Shown here: one piece after another, positions 1-6,093 of the stretch
How the letters are laid out: every line of letters begins with the position of its first letter
Position numbering within the stretch: position 1 is the stretch's first letter
Assembly (NCBI GenBank): GCA_030016455.1
Contig: JASEJH010000095.1
Coordinates: 1-6,280 of the forward strand
Origin: Thermoanaerobacteraceae bacterium
GTDB taxonomy: Bacteria > Bacillota > Desulfotomaculia > Desulfotomaculales > Ammonificaceae
DNA length: 6,280 nucleotides
Reading direction: 5' to 3'
Notes under the pieces: generated by a model
What the model saw: the letters and a program-made list of their open reading frames with translations, nothing else
What the model was told of the DNA's origin: nothing
Databases searched by the model: none
Position numbers and translations under genes: made by a program

Positions 1-2252
1 CCTGGATTGAGGGAAGCCTCCAGCCGGCGGCCGACCTCAACCAGCAGCTGGTCCCCCGCTATGTGCCCCAGACTGTCGTTAACGTTCTTAAAACGATCAA
101 GGTCCAAGAAAAGTACCGCGAATGAATAATCCTGGTGCCGTTTAGCCCATTCAATCGCCCGCCCCAAACGGTCCATGAAAAGGTTCCGGTTCGGCAGGCC
201 CGTTAGCGCATCGTGCAGGGCGTCATACAGCAATCTTTCCTCCGCGACCTTGCGGTCCGTGATGTCAAAGGCGGTGGCCAGCATAGCCGGTTGGCCCTCG
301 AATTCGATGGGCGCGGCCGTCAGATCAACCCAGCGTTCCCGCCCCTGTTTGGTAACGATCTTGATCTCGTACCGCAAAGGCGCCGACCCGAACCCGCGGG
401 AGGCAAGGTTCCTCTGCCTGACGGGCTCCCGGAAGTCCGGATGAACCAGATCGAGCACGTTCATTTGCAGCAACTCTTTTTCCGGATAGCCGGTAATCGC
501 CTCGGTTGCCGGGTTGACATAACGGAGCCTTTCGCCCTGGTAGATGCAAATTGCCGCGGGAGCGGTTTCAGTCAGCGCCCTGAACTTGGCCTCACTTTCG
601 CGGAGTGCTTCCTCCGCCCGCTTGCGTTCCGTTATGTCCTGCGCCACGCAGACTATTCCCTGGACTTCCCCGGCGGTGTCCCGCATGACCGAACTGGAGA
701 AGATAACGGGGATTCTCCAGCCGTCTCTCGATACGTAAGTCGTCTCCACATGCCTGACAAACCATTCGTCGGCCGTTTCGGAAGATCCCGGATTCCGAAA
801 AGGAGACTCCCCTCCCAGAATCTTCCCCAGGGGCTGGCCGAGAAGTTCGTGCGCCTCGTAGCCCAAGAGCGTGCATGTAGCGGCATTTACGGTCTGAATC
901 TTTCCGTCCGGTGAAACAACGACGAGGGCGTCGTTCATCGAGTGGAGGATGTTATCCGTATAGTCTTTGGCGGAAACGATTTCGTCCCTCGATTTTTGCA
1001 GTTCTTCCGCCATCCGGTTGAAGGATACCGCCAGTTCCCCGAACTCGTCCCGGGGATGCAGGTGGATCCGGTGCTCCAACCCGCCGGCACCAATCGTTTC
1101 CGTTCCCCGTTTGAGCGTGGACAGGGAAACTATCATCCCCCTTACCATGCCGAAGGCTACAAAAAACAGGCCTCCTAAAGCAATGAACGCTACAGTGAGG
1201 CCCTCAACCCGGGCAGATACCACAAAACCGAGTAATTTCCGGTGGGCATCCACGACTTCCATCTTGCCGTCCTTCATGATCTCCTCAATCTCCGGAAACA
1301 AGACCCCCTCCACCACCGGATCAACCCGCTGCTCCACCAGACCCAGTGCTTCTTCGACCTTTCCGGCTTCCCTCAGTTCGAAGGCCTGTCGCACCACTTC
1401 CAGAAGCTGGCGGTAGTCTCTATCCACATCCCGGACTTTTTGCAGGTCTCCTCTTTCTCCCTCAACGTCATAGCCCAGTTCAATCTGAACCTTGATCGCT
1501 TTAATCCATTCCTTAACCGACCACTTTGCATCCTGCCCGTACCCTTCGTACTCTTTCTTGTCCTGCGGTTCGGCAGAGGCCAGATAATCCATTACCTGCT
1601 GCATCTGTCTGGTGATGCTTACACGTGCTCGATCAACAACCAGAAAATAATGGACGGCCGCGCGGGCAATATCCACCTGTTTTCTGCTCTTTTCAGCAAT
1701 CCAAGGCATCAAGCCCATGTTTAAGAGGACCCTGTCGTAGCCTTCCTCAATTTCTTCGATTTCGCAGGCCATCGCTTCTGAAATCCTTTCCAGTAAAACG
1801 TTATCCAGAAAGGGTTCCACCCGCCCCTTCATAAACTCGATGGCTTGCGCGGCTTTCCCCGCGTTTCTGAGGTCAAAGGCCTGCTGAAACAACCCCAGGA
1901 ACTCGGCGTACTTTTCCTCGATATCGCGGGCTTTTCGCAAGTAGACCCGATCCCCCTCCGCCTGCAGCGCTTCCGTCCAGGACTTCAAGTTGTCCTTCGC
2001 GCCCAGCCCGTAGGCCTCGAAATCCGCCCGGTCCTGTTCCTCTCCGGAAACCAAATAATCCATTGCTTCCTTCGTCTGCCGGATAATGGCAGAGCGTGTT
2101 TTCGCTAAGTACTCCAGCTCGTCCAGGTCCACGCCGGTAGTCTTCAACTGCTGCGTGGTGCGCACCGAACTCCACAACATCAGCGCGGCGAGCGACCCCA
2201 AAACCAGGCCGATCAAAACCGAGACGGTGATCAGTTTTCCTTTAATACTCAT
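1..2252 (-). CDS. Membrane-bound sensor with HAMP, two PAS domains and a GGDEF domain (probable diguanylate cyclase), C-terminus outside window
   Basis: Reading the minus strand from the ATG at 2252 gives 750 codons without a stop, running off the left edge. Domains in order: membrane helix at about residues 7-29; an extracellular helical region at about 30-348 made of two related modules (about 51-159 and 208-324); a second helix at about 350-370; HAMP at about 371-423 with the typical DEFGEL at 402-407; PAS at about 430-545 ending in QDITERKRAEE; PAS at about 555-670 ending in FDITDRK; and a GGDEF domain from about 676 (DALTGLPNR at 681-689). Residues D717, N725, H730 and D734 line up with the metal- and guanine-contacting positions of PleD (D327, N335, H340, D344). 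The GGDEF signature itself should lie only some ten residues beyond the window, so cyclase activity cannot be judged; an EAL domain could also follow. The likely role is making c-di-GMP in response to an external and a PAS-bound signal. The start is supported by GGAG six bases upstream (2259-2262). It lies downstream of pstA on the same strand, but 531 bp away. Domain calls are secure; the ligand is unknown. Confidence 0.93.
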   Translation of the reverse strand, partial: MSIKGKLITVSVLIGLVLGSLAALMLWSSVRTTQQLKTTGVDLDELEYLAKTRSAIIRQTKEAMDYLVSGEEQDRADFEAYGLGAKDNLKSWTEALQAEGDRVYLRKARDIEEKYAEFLGLFQQAFDLRNAGKAAQAIEFMKGRVEPFLDNVLLERISEAMACEIEEIEEGYDRVLLNMGLMPWIAEKSRKQVDIARAAVHYFLVVDRARVSITRQMQQVMDYLASAEPQDKKEYEGYGQDAKWSVKEWIKAIKVQIELGYDVEGERGDLQKVRDVDRDYRQLLEVVRQAFELREAGKVEEALGLVEQRVDPVVEGVLFPEIEEIMKDGKMEVVDAHRKLLGFVVSARVEGLTVAFIALGGLFFVAFGMVRGMIVSLSTLKRGTETIGAGGLEHRIHLHPRDEFGELAVSFNRMAEELQKSRDEIVSAKDYTDNILHSMNDALVVVSPDGKIQTVNAATCTLLGYEAHELLGQPLGKILGGESPFRNPGSSETADEWFVRHVETTYVSRDGWRIPVIFSSSVMRDTAGEVQGIVCVAQDITERKRAEEALRESEAKFRALTETAPAAICIYQGERLRYVNPATEAITGYPEKELLQMNVLDLVHPDFREPVRQRNLASRGFGSAPLRYEIKIVTKQGRERWVDLTAAPIEFEGQPAMLATAFDITDRKVAEERLLYDALHDALTGLPNRNLFMDRLGRAIEWAKRHQDYSFAVLFLDLDRFKNVNDSLGHIAGDQLLVEVGRRLEASLNP

Positions 2253-2301
2253 CGTATACTCCGCTTACACCCCGAATACGAGGGACGGGGGGCAGCGCAA
2301 A

Positions 2302-2355
2302 GAACCGGCTTTCGCAGGAACAGGGCTTTTTTATCGAAGGAACTGCAGCCGGCTC
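2302..2355 (-). promoter_or_regulatory. Stem-loop in the leader of the GGDEF sensor gene
   Basis: On the minus strand GAGCCGGCT (2355-2347) can pair with AGCCGGTTC (2310-2302) over nine base pairs including one G-T wobble. Directly inside, GCAG (2346-2343) pairs with CTGC (2317-2314) after a 3-nt bulge, leaving a loop of about 25 nt. The hairpin ends about 50 nt before the sensor ATG and is not followed by a T-run, so it is not a standard terminator. It may be a leader structure affecting translation or mRNA stability. I could not match it to the conserved core of a c-di-GMP riboswitch. Confidence 0.4.
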
Positions 2356-2426
2356 TCGCACCCGTTTGAGGTTCAACGAGGGGATTTAACACCGCTTGCC
2401 CGTCCATTTCAATCCTTTTCTTTCTT

Positions 2427-2456
2427 CATATAATCGGTTTTAAAGAAAAGATTCAA
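2427..2456 (-). promoter_or_regulatory. Weak candidate promoter for the GGDEF sensor gene
   Basis: On the minus strand a -35-like TTGAAT (2456-2451) is followed after 18 nt by a -10-like TATATG (2432-2427). Each matches four of six consensus bases. Transcription from here would give a leader of roughly 170 nt that includes the 2302-2355 hairpin. It would make the sensor gene independent of the pst operon. This rests on consensus likeness alone in a locally AT-rich patch. Confidence 0.3.
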
Positions 2457-2644
2457 GAGATAGTTTCAGGAAAAACCCGGACCCCAGCAACCGTCTGTAC
2501 CGGTAAGCGGAACGACGCTGCCATGATCCCCGCCTTTGTTGCAGCCCTTTTGGGATTCCCGACACCGGTCTTTCACCCCGTAACCTTATTCGGACCACGC
2601 GTGAAAGTTATCAAATTTTCGGGAGAAATGTTTGAAAAAGAGCG

Positions 2645-2737
2645 GTGGCAACCGGAAAGGCGTTCGAAGCAAAGAACCCAGTCAAAACACAAGACCGAGC
2701 GGGCCACCCGACAGCTTTCCTGTGGCAACCCGGAAAG
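2645..2737. repeat. Two copies of GTGGCAACC(C)GGAAAG, 77 bp apart
   Basis: Copy one lies at 2645-2659 and copy two at 2722-2737, differing by a single inserted C. Copy two is also part of a small hairpin: CTTTCC at 2715-2720 is complementary to GGAAAG at 2732-2737 with an 11-nt loop. Both copies sit in the gene-free stretch after pstA. The function is unknown; this could be a duplicated regulatory or RNA motif, or chance. Confidence 0.4.
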
Positions 2738-2783
2738 TCCGCGCTCCCGGGAGTGCAATCTGCTTTCGGTTAACACGCCAGAC

Positions 2784-3668
2784 TTACTTCCCGGCCAAGC
2801 GGGTGGAAAAACGCCGGGCCAGCCAGCGGGCCAATAGATTGAAGGAGAGCACGATCAGCACGAGCACGGCGGCGGAACCGTCGGCCACCCGACGGATGTC
2901 TGGAATCAAGGCCTCGGAGTTGATTTTCCAGATGTGCACGGCCAGCGTTTCCCCGGGGCGGAAAGGATTCCACGGCGAGGTGGGGTGGAGCAGGTCGAGT
3001 TGGGTGAAATCCAGGTGCGGAGTGGTCATCCCGGCCGTGAACAAGAGTGCCGCTGCTTCCCCGAAAACCCGGCCGGCGGCAATGATCACGCCGGTGATTA
3101 GGCCCGGCAAAGCGCTGGGCAGAACCACACGGCAAATCGTCTGCCACTTGGTGGCGCCTAAACTCAGGCTGGCCTCCCGCAGTTCCCCCGGCACCGTACG
3201 GAGGTTTTCCTCGGTCACACGCACCATCAGGGGGAGATTGATTACCGTCAAGGCCAGCGCTCCCGCCACGAGCGAGTAGCCGAACCCGAACATGGTCACA
3301 AAGACCAGCAGCCCGAAGAGGCCGACCACAATTGACGGCAGAGAGGTGAGCGCCTCGATGCTCAGGCGGATGAGGTTGGTCAGCGAGTTTTGCCGGGCAT
3401 ATTCCGCGAGGTAAATCCCGCCCAGAATGCCGAGTGGTGCGGTCAGCGCCATGGAAAGGAAAAGCAGGTAAAAGGAATTAAAAATGTTGGGGCCGATGCC
3501 GCCTCCGGCACGCAGCGTTTCCGGTTCGCTGAGCAAAAAGTCCAGGTCAATCGCCTGGTAGCCGTGCAGAATAATGTAGACCAGCAGGGAAAAGAGGAGC
3601 AATACCACTAAACCGGCGCCGAAATAGAAGCTGCCCGTGGCCAGCTTATCCTTTACCTGCGCTTTCAC
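2784..3668 (-). CDS. pstA: Phosphate ABC transporter permease subunit PstA
   Basis: A 294-residue inner-membrane permease that pairs with PstC to form the phosphate channel of the PstSCAB importer. Hydrophobic helices are visible near residues 14-35, 62-88, 104-128, 131-149, 187-205 and 264-283. The cytoplasmic EAA loop that docks the ATPase PstB lies at about 165-184 (EASLSLGATKWQ, ending VVLP), and NRFGE-type sequence follows as GRVFGEAAALL. The length is normal for the family. The start is a GTG at 3668, whose bases overlap the TGA of pstC (GTGA), with a purine-rich AGGAAGGGGG about seven bases upstream inside pstC, so the two are almost certainly translationally coupled. It ends in TAA. 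No pstB follows, which is unusual because the EAA loop needs that partner. Identification is by family motifs and its position after pstC. Confidence 0.96.
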   Translation of the reverse strand: MKAQVKDKLATGSFYFGAGLVVLLLFSLLVYIILHGYQAIDLDFLLSEPETLRAGGGIGPNIFNSFYLLFLSMALTAPLGILGGIYLAEYARQNSLTNLIRLSIEALTSLPSIVVGLFGLLVFVTMFGFGYSLVAGALALTVINLPLMVRVTEENLRTVPGELREASLSLGATKWQTICRVVLPSALPGLITGVIIAAGRVFGEAAALLFTAGMTTPHLDFTQLDLLHPTSPWNPFRPGETLAVHIWKINSEALIPDIRRVADGSAAVLVLIVLSFNLLARWLARRFSTRLAGK

Positions 3669-4561
3669 CGGACCGCCCCCTTCCTCCCGAGCATCCGGAT
3701 GACCAGGATAAAGAAAAAGGAAATAACCAGCAGAATGGTGGCCATGAACCAGAGGGTGTCGTTCCAGAGCGACCCCTGAACGGTGTTCCCCATGTCCATG
3801 GTGATGCCGCTTGTGAGGGTGATCAGGGGATCAAGAATGGAATGGGGAATTTCGCGCTTGTTGCCGATGACCATCTGGACGGCCAGCGCTTCACCAAAAG
3901 CCCGCGCCAGACCCAGGATCACGCCCATCAGGATTCCCGCCCGTGCCGTGGGGAGAAGGACCATCCTGATGGCCTGCCAGCGCGTCGCCCCCAGCGCGAA
4001 GGCGGCTTCCTTCAGCGAGCGGGGTAGCGCACGGAGGGCGTCGGTGGAAACACTGGCGATGGTCGGCAGGATCATCACCGCCAGCACCAGCACCCCGGCC
4101 AGGAGACTGAAGCCGGTGCCGCCGAGGTTGTTCCTGATAAACGGAACCAGGATGCTGAGCCCGATGTAGCCGTAGACCACCGACGGTATCCCGGCCAGGA
4201 GCTCGATTACCGGCTGGAGGACCCGCTGGCCCAACCGGGGTGAAATCTCAGCCATGAACACCGCCACGGTGACACCGAACGGCGCACTGACCAGCGCCGC
4301 CAGGATCGAAGTCACCACGGAACCAAACATGAAGGTGAGGATACCCACCTGAGGCCCCCCTGCCTCGGGAGGCCGGTCCGGCCACCAGTCGACGCTGAAA
4401 ATGTTCGTCAGGCTCACCTTGTGGACGTAGAACACCGAAAGGCCTTTCCAGCTTAAAAAAGTAATGATCGCCGCCGTCAGCATGATGGCGATCAGGGCAC
4501 ACGTGAAGGTCAGCGCGTATCCTTTCAGTTCCCGCCGGAAGTTACGGTTTAACCACGGCAA
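3665..4561 (-). CDS. pstC: Phosphate ABC transporter permease subunit PstC
   Basis: A 298-residue inner-membrane permease, partner of PstA. Membrane helices are seen near residues 16-37, 73-103, 118-141, 150-169, 207-226 and 270-289. The extracellular segment between the first two helices (about 40-70) is typical of PstC. The EAA loop is at about 185-204 (EAAFALGATRWQ, ending VLLP), followed by LARAFGEALAVQMVIGN, highly typical of PstC. The chosen start is TTG at 4561 with AAGGGG about nine bases upstream; no better in-frame ATG precedes the first helix. The frame ends in TGA overlapping the GTG of pstA by four bases. It lies 291 bp downstream of pstS, an unusually wide gap that holds a terminator and a foldable element, so expression probably depends on read-through from pstS or on an unseen internal promoter. 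Confidence 0.96.
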   Translation of the reverse strand: MPWLNRNFRRELKGYALTFTCALIAIMLTAAIITFLSWKGLSVFYVHKVSLTNIFSVDWWPDRPPEAGGPQVGILTFMFGSVVTSILAALVSAPFGVTVAVFMAEISPRLGQRVLQPVIELLAGIPSVVYGYIGLSILVPFIRNNLGGTGFSLLAGVLVLAVMILPTIASVSTDALRALPRSLKEAAFALGATRWQAIRMVLLPTARAGILMGVILGLARAFGEALAVQMVIGNKREIPHSILDPLITLTSGITMDMGNTVQGSLWNDTLWFMATILLVISFFFILVIRMLGRKGAVR

Positions 4562-4617
4562 GACAGGCTACCCCTTTCTCTACAAAACGCTCAAACCCGG
4601 TTTTGCCGAAGGGAAAA

Positions 4618-4719
4618 GGTGGGAAGCCACAACCGGGAAGAGGGTCGCCGTAGCGAATCCCGCCAATAGATTTGGATATCTGACCAGGCTATCCTGCATT
4701 CCGACCCTTGCTTCCCACC
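4618..4719 (-). ncRNA. Foldable 102-nt element between pstS and pstC, possible attenuator or small structured RNA
   Basis: Nested complementary arms are visible: GGTGGGAAG (4618-4626) with CTTCCCACC (4711-4719), AGGGTCG (4641-4647) with CGACCCT (4702-4708), GAAT (4655-4658) with ATTC (4698-4701), and an apical GGATA (4674-4678) with TATCC (4690-4694). GGGAAG also occurs a second time at 4635-4640 and can compete for the same CTTCCC (4711-4716), giving a nearly continuous 13-bp stem with AGGGTCG. In the transcribed minus direction the outer stem is followed by TTTTCCC. Two exclusive folds next to a T-run suggest an attenuator or processing site controlling pstC after pstS. A decayed palindromic mobile repeat is the alternative. 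I recognise no known RNA family. Confidence 0.45.
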
Positions 4720-4790
4720 AATTCATTTCACTCCCGCCGCCAAGCCGGACCACGAACCCCTGTCGCACGGTAAGCCTAAAACTGGACCCC

Positions 4791-4825
4791 AAAAGGGGAG
4801 GAATCAGCAAAGCATGTTCCTCCCC
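4791..4825 (-). terminator. Intrinsic terminator just after pstS
   Basis: In the minus direction GGGGAGGAA (4825-4817) is perfectly complementary to TTCCTCCCC (4803-4795) with a 13-nt loop, followed by TTTT (4794-4791). It starts about 28 nt after the pstS stop codon. The T-run is only four long, so termination is probably partial. This fits the common pattern in which the binding protein is made in greater amount than the downstream permease subunits. Confidence 0.75.
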
Positions 4826-4852
4826 CGGGCCGTTCCCTTTTTATCTTCGGAA

Positions 4853-5734
4853 TTATGGCCGGCGTTCCACCTGCATCCCGGTTACCGGGAAGTAGTACAT
4901 TTCCTTCACCAGACCCTGCTGGATTTCATCACTCAGGATGTAATCAATGAAAGACTGCTCTACCTTGGACGGCTCGCCTTCCGTATACATGTGGCCGTAA
5001 GACCAGAACGGGTACTTACCGCTCGCGATCTCCTCTTCGGTAGGCGCCGCCCCGTCAATCTTGATCGCCTTTACCTTGTCGTTGAGGTAAGCGATACCCA
5101 GATAGCTAATCGCTCCCGGCGTTTCGCTGACTATTTTGTGGACCGTACCGGAGGAATCCTGCTCCACATCGCCCTTGGTCTCTTCCATGCCGTCCAGTAC
5201 GTACTTCTTGAACGTCGCGCGGGTGCCGGAGCCCTTGGCCCGGTTGACCAAGAAGATCTTTTGGTTTCTGCCGCCGACCTCTTTCCAGTTGGTAATTTTG
5301 CCGGTAAAAATTTCCTGAAGCTGCTTCTTGGTAAGGCTGTCAACACCAACCTCCGGATGGGCTACCACCGCGAAAGCCTGGACGATAACCTTGTGGTCCA
5401 CCAACTGCGAAGCGTCAATACCCTCTTTCTCCTCGGCGAAGATGTCAGACATGCCGATGTCACAAGCGCCCTGGCTCACCTGGCTCAGCCCTGTACCGCT
5501 GCCGCCGCCCTGTACCGTGATCTGAACGTTCGGGTTCCTGGCCATAAACTTGTCCGCCGCTTCTTCGACCAGCGGCTGCATTGCCGTGGAGCCGGCACAA
5601 ACGATCGTTCCGGAAATTTTTTCCTGTGCTTCCGTATCGGGCTGGGCTTCTTTTCGACCACATCCGGCAACAGCCAACACACAAATCATCAAGAGCGCCA
5701 ATACGATGTCAATCAAAGTTTTCCTGCGCAACAA
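4853..5734 (-). CDS. pstS: Phosphate-binding lipoprotein PstS of the Pst ABC importer
   Basis: A 293-residue extracytoplasmic phosphate receptor. Residues 1-25 form a lipoprotein signal peptide: RRK, a hydrophobic core, then lipobox VAGC with the lipidated Cys at 25. Family phosphate-site motifs are all present: AGSTAMQPL at 47-55, GGGSGTG at 76-82, DIGMSD at 92-97 and AKGSGTR at 166-172. The segment LQEIFTGKITNWKEVGG (139-155) is also characteristic, and the length is normal. The annotated start is TTG at 5734, only four bases after an 8-G tract (5739-5746). A second TTG directly after it (5731) has a better seven-base spacing, so the real protein may be one residue shorter. It is the first gene of the minus-strand pst operon, with a four-repeat Pho box about 160 bp upstream and a terminator 28 nt downstream. 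It captures phosphate and delivers it to PstC-PstA. Confidence 0.97.
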   Translation of the reverse strand: MLRRKTLIDIVLALLMICVLAVAGCGRKEAQPDTEAQEKISGTIVCAGSTAMQPLVEEAADKFMARNPNVQITVQGGGSGTGLSQVSQGACDIGMSDIFAEEKEGIDASQLVDHKVIVQAFAVVAHPEVGVDSLTKKQLQEIFTGKITNWKEVGGRNQKIFLVNRAKGSGTRATFKKYVLDGMEETKGDVEQDSSGTVHKIVSETPGAISYLGIAYLNDKVKAIKIDGAAPTEEEIASGKYPFWSYGHMYTEGEPSKVEQSFIDYILSDEIQQGLVKEMYYFPVTGMQVERRP

Positions 5735-5738
5735 AAAA

Positions 5739-5746
5739 CCCCCCCC
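5739..5746 (-). promoter_or_regulatory. 8-G ribosome-binding tract of pstS
   Basis: On the minus strand eight consecutive G's stand four bases before the first TTG and seven before the second TTG of pstS. No GGAGG-type site is present nearby, so the tract must serve as the Shine-Dalgarno element. Its position favours the second TTG. Confidence 0.6.
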
Positions 5747-5880
5747 TTATTTTTGGCGGTCCTTAGAATGAAATCAAAAGCTTCGCACGATAAAAGACGC
5801 CGGTAACAGGCGGTATTTACGTAAACTCCCCCTTTCTGTTAAGGACGGATGAATTCAGCCGTCGATTTGCATCCAAACCT

Positions 5881-5934
5881 ACTATATTTCCACTCTGTTA
5901 AGACAACGTTACCTTAAAGTTAAAAAAATGTTAA
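5881..5934 (-). promoter_or_regulatory. PhoP-type promoter of pstS: four-repeat Pho box plus -10
   Basis: On the minus strand four hexamers stand exactly 11 nt apart: TTAACA (5934-5929), TTAACT (5923-5918), GTAACG (5912-5907) and TTAACA (5901-5896), each separated by 5 nt. Nine bases after the last comes TATAGT (5886-5881), one mismatch from a consensus -10, while no -35 is present. This is the layout known for PhoP-activated promoters of Gram-positive bacteria, where four TT(A/T/C)ACA repeats bind two regulator dimers over the -35 position. Transcription would begin near 5874, giving a leader of about 140 nt before pstS. Confidence 0.88.
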
Positions 5935-5981
5935 TAATAGTGCTCTTGACCTGTAGCTTTCCGGGCAGCTCGCCTGCCATT

Positions 5982-5987
5982 TATAAT
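5982..5987 (+). promoter_or_regulatory. Consensus -10 (TATAAT), possibly for the divergent plus-strand gene
   Basis: A perfect TATAAT lies on the plus strand, but the hexamer 17 nt upstream (about TTCCGG) is a poor -35, and the TTGACC at 5946-5951 is 30 nt away, too far for a normal pair. On the opposite strand the same bases offer TATTAT (5988-5983), which could instead be a -10 downstream of the second Pho cluster. The direction of use is undecided. Confidence 0.35.
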
Positions 5988-5991
5988 AGGG

Positions 5992-6007
5992 TAACAAAGC
6001 TTTGTTA
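5992..6007. promoter_or_regulatory. 16-bp perfect palindrome TAACAAAGCTTTGTTA
   Basis: The sequence is identical to its own reverse complement and overlaps the first repeat of the second Pho cluster (6003-6008), so that TAACA elements face each other. It could be an operator for a dimeric regulator, or inverted Pho half-sites. With no spacer it is unlikely to form a useful RNA hairpin. The regulator is unknown. Confidence 0.5.
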
Positions 6008-6041
6008 AGCCACGGTTAGACCAGTTTTAACTTTATGTTAA
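6003..6041. promoter_or_regulatory. Second four-repeat Pho box
   Basis: TGTTAA (6003-6008), GGTTAG (6014-6019), TTTTAA (6025-6030) and TGTTAA (6036-6041) stand exactly 11 nt apart, in the same orientation as the pstS-proximal cluster (TTAACA on the minus strand). The cluster starts 107 bp from the first one. A -10-like TATTAT follows in the minus direction 14 nt after the last repeat, longer than the 9 nt at the first box. It may be an upstream activating array or second promoter for pstS, or may control the divergent gene. Confidence 0.8.
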
Positions 6042-6047
6042 GCGAAG

Positions 6048-6075
6048 ACGGTCCTCCTTTCGCCAACGGTCCTCC
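6048..6075. repeat. Direct repeat ACGGTCCTCC, two copies 18 bp apart
   Basis: Identical 10-mers stand at 6048-6057 and 6066-6075, immediately after the second Pho cluster. The second copy runs into CGGAGG, making a small near-palindrome CCTCCCGGAGG. The spacing is not that of the Pho boxes, so if functional it would be a site for another protein. Confidence 0.35.
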
Positions 6076-6093
6076 CGGAGGCGCTGGATGTCA

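Larger units (their letters stand above)
2253..2783. other. 531-bp gene-free stretch between pstA and the GGDEF sensor
   Basis: No believable gene is visible on either strand. The short open frames here (a 67-codon GTG-start frame on minus at 2573-2776 and a 104-codon plus frame at 2523-2837 that runs into pstA) lack convincing ribosome-binding sites or protein-like composition. This is where pstB would normally begin, yet no Walker A or ABC signature is encoded. What can be seen is a leader hairpin before the sensor gene (2302-2355), a weak promoter candidate (2427-2456), a repeated 15-16 bp motif (2645-2659 and 2722-2737) and a near-palindrome at 2741-2756 (GCGCTCCCGGGAGTGC). No clear intrinsic terminator for pstA was found. 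Confidence 0.7.

Noticed and set aside
213..914. Long plus-strand frame antisense to the GGDEF sensor
   Set aside because: It mirrors the complete minus-strand sensor frame, whose PAS and GGDEF motifs are unmistakable; the plus translation shows no domain.
2386..2391. TTAACA upstream of the GGDEF sensor as a possible Pho box
   Set aside because: It is isolated: no further repeat occurs 11 nt to either side, so it does not meet the pattern seen at pstS.
2645..2737. GGCAACC motifs reminiscent of a SAM-type riboswitch
   Set aside because: The other conserved core segments are absent and the neighbouring genes are not methionine or SAM genes.
2715..2756. Plus-strand text GGAAAGTCCGCGCTCC resembling the conserved first region of RNase P RNA
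   Set aside because: The rest of RNase P RNA (about 250 nt including the second conserved region) would have to lie inside pstA, and no such sequence is there.
2573..2776. 67-codon minus-strand frame starting with GTG right after pstA
   Set aside because: No ribosome-binding site before the GTG, a composition rich in Arg, Ser and Cys, and no recognisable domain or relation to PstB.
2253..2783. Possible c-di-GMP riboswitch before the GGDEF gene
   Set aside because: No match to the conserved core of the class I or class II aptamers could be seen on the minus strand.
4814..5806. 330-codon plus-strand frame
   Set aside because: It is antisense to pstS over its whole useful length; pstS has clear family motifs and a lipobox while this frame has none.
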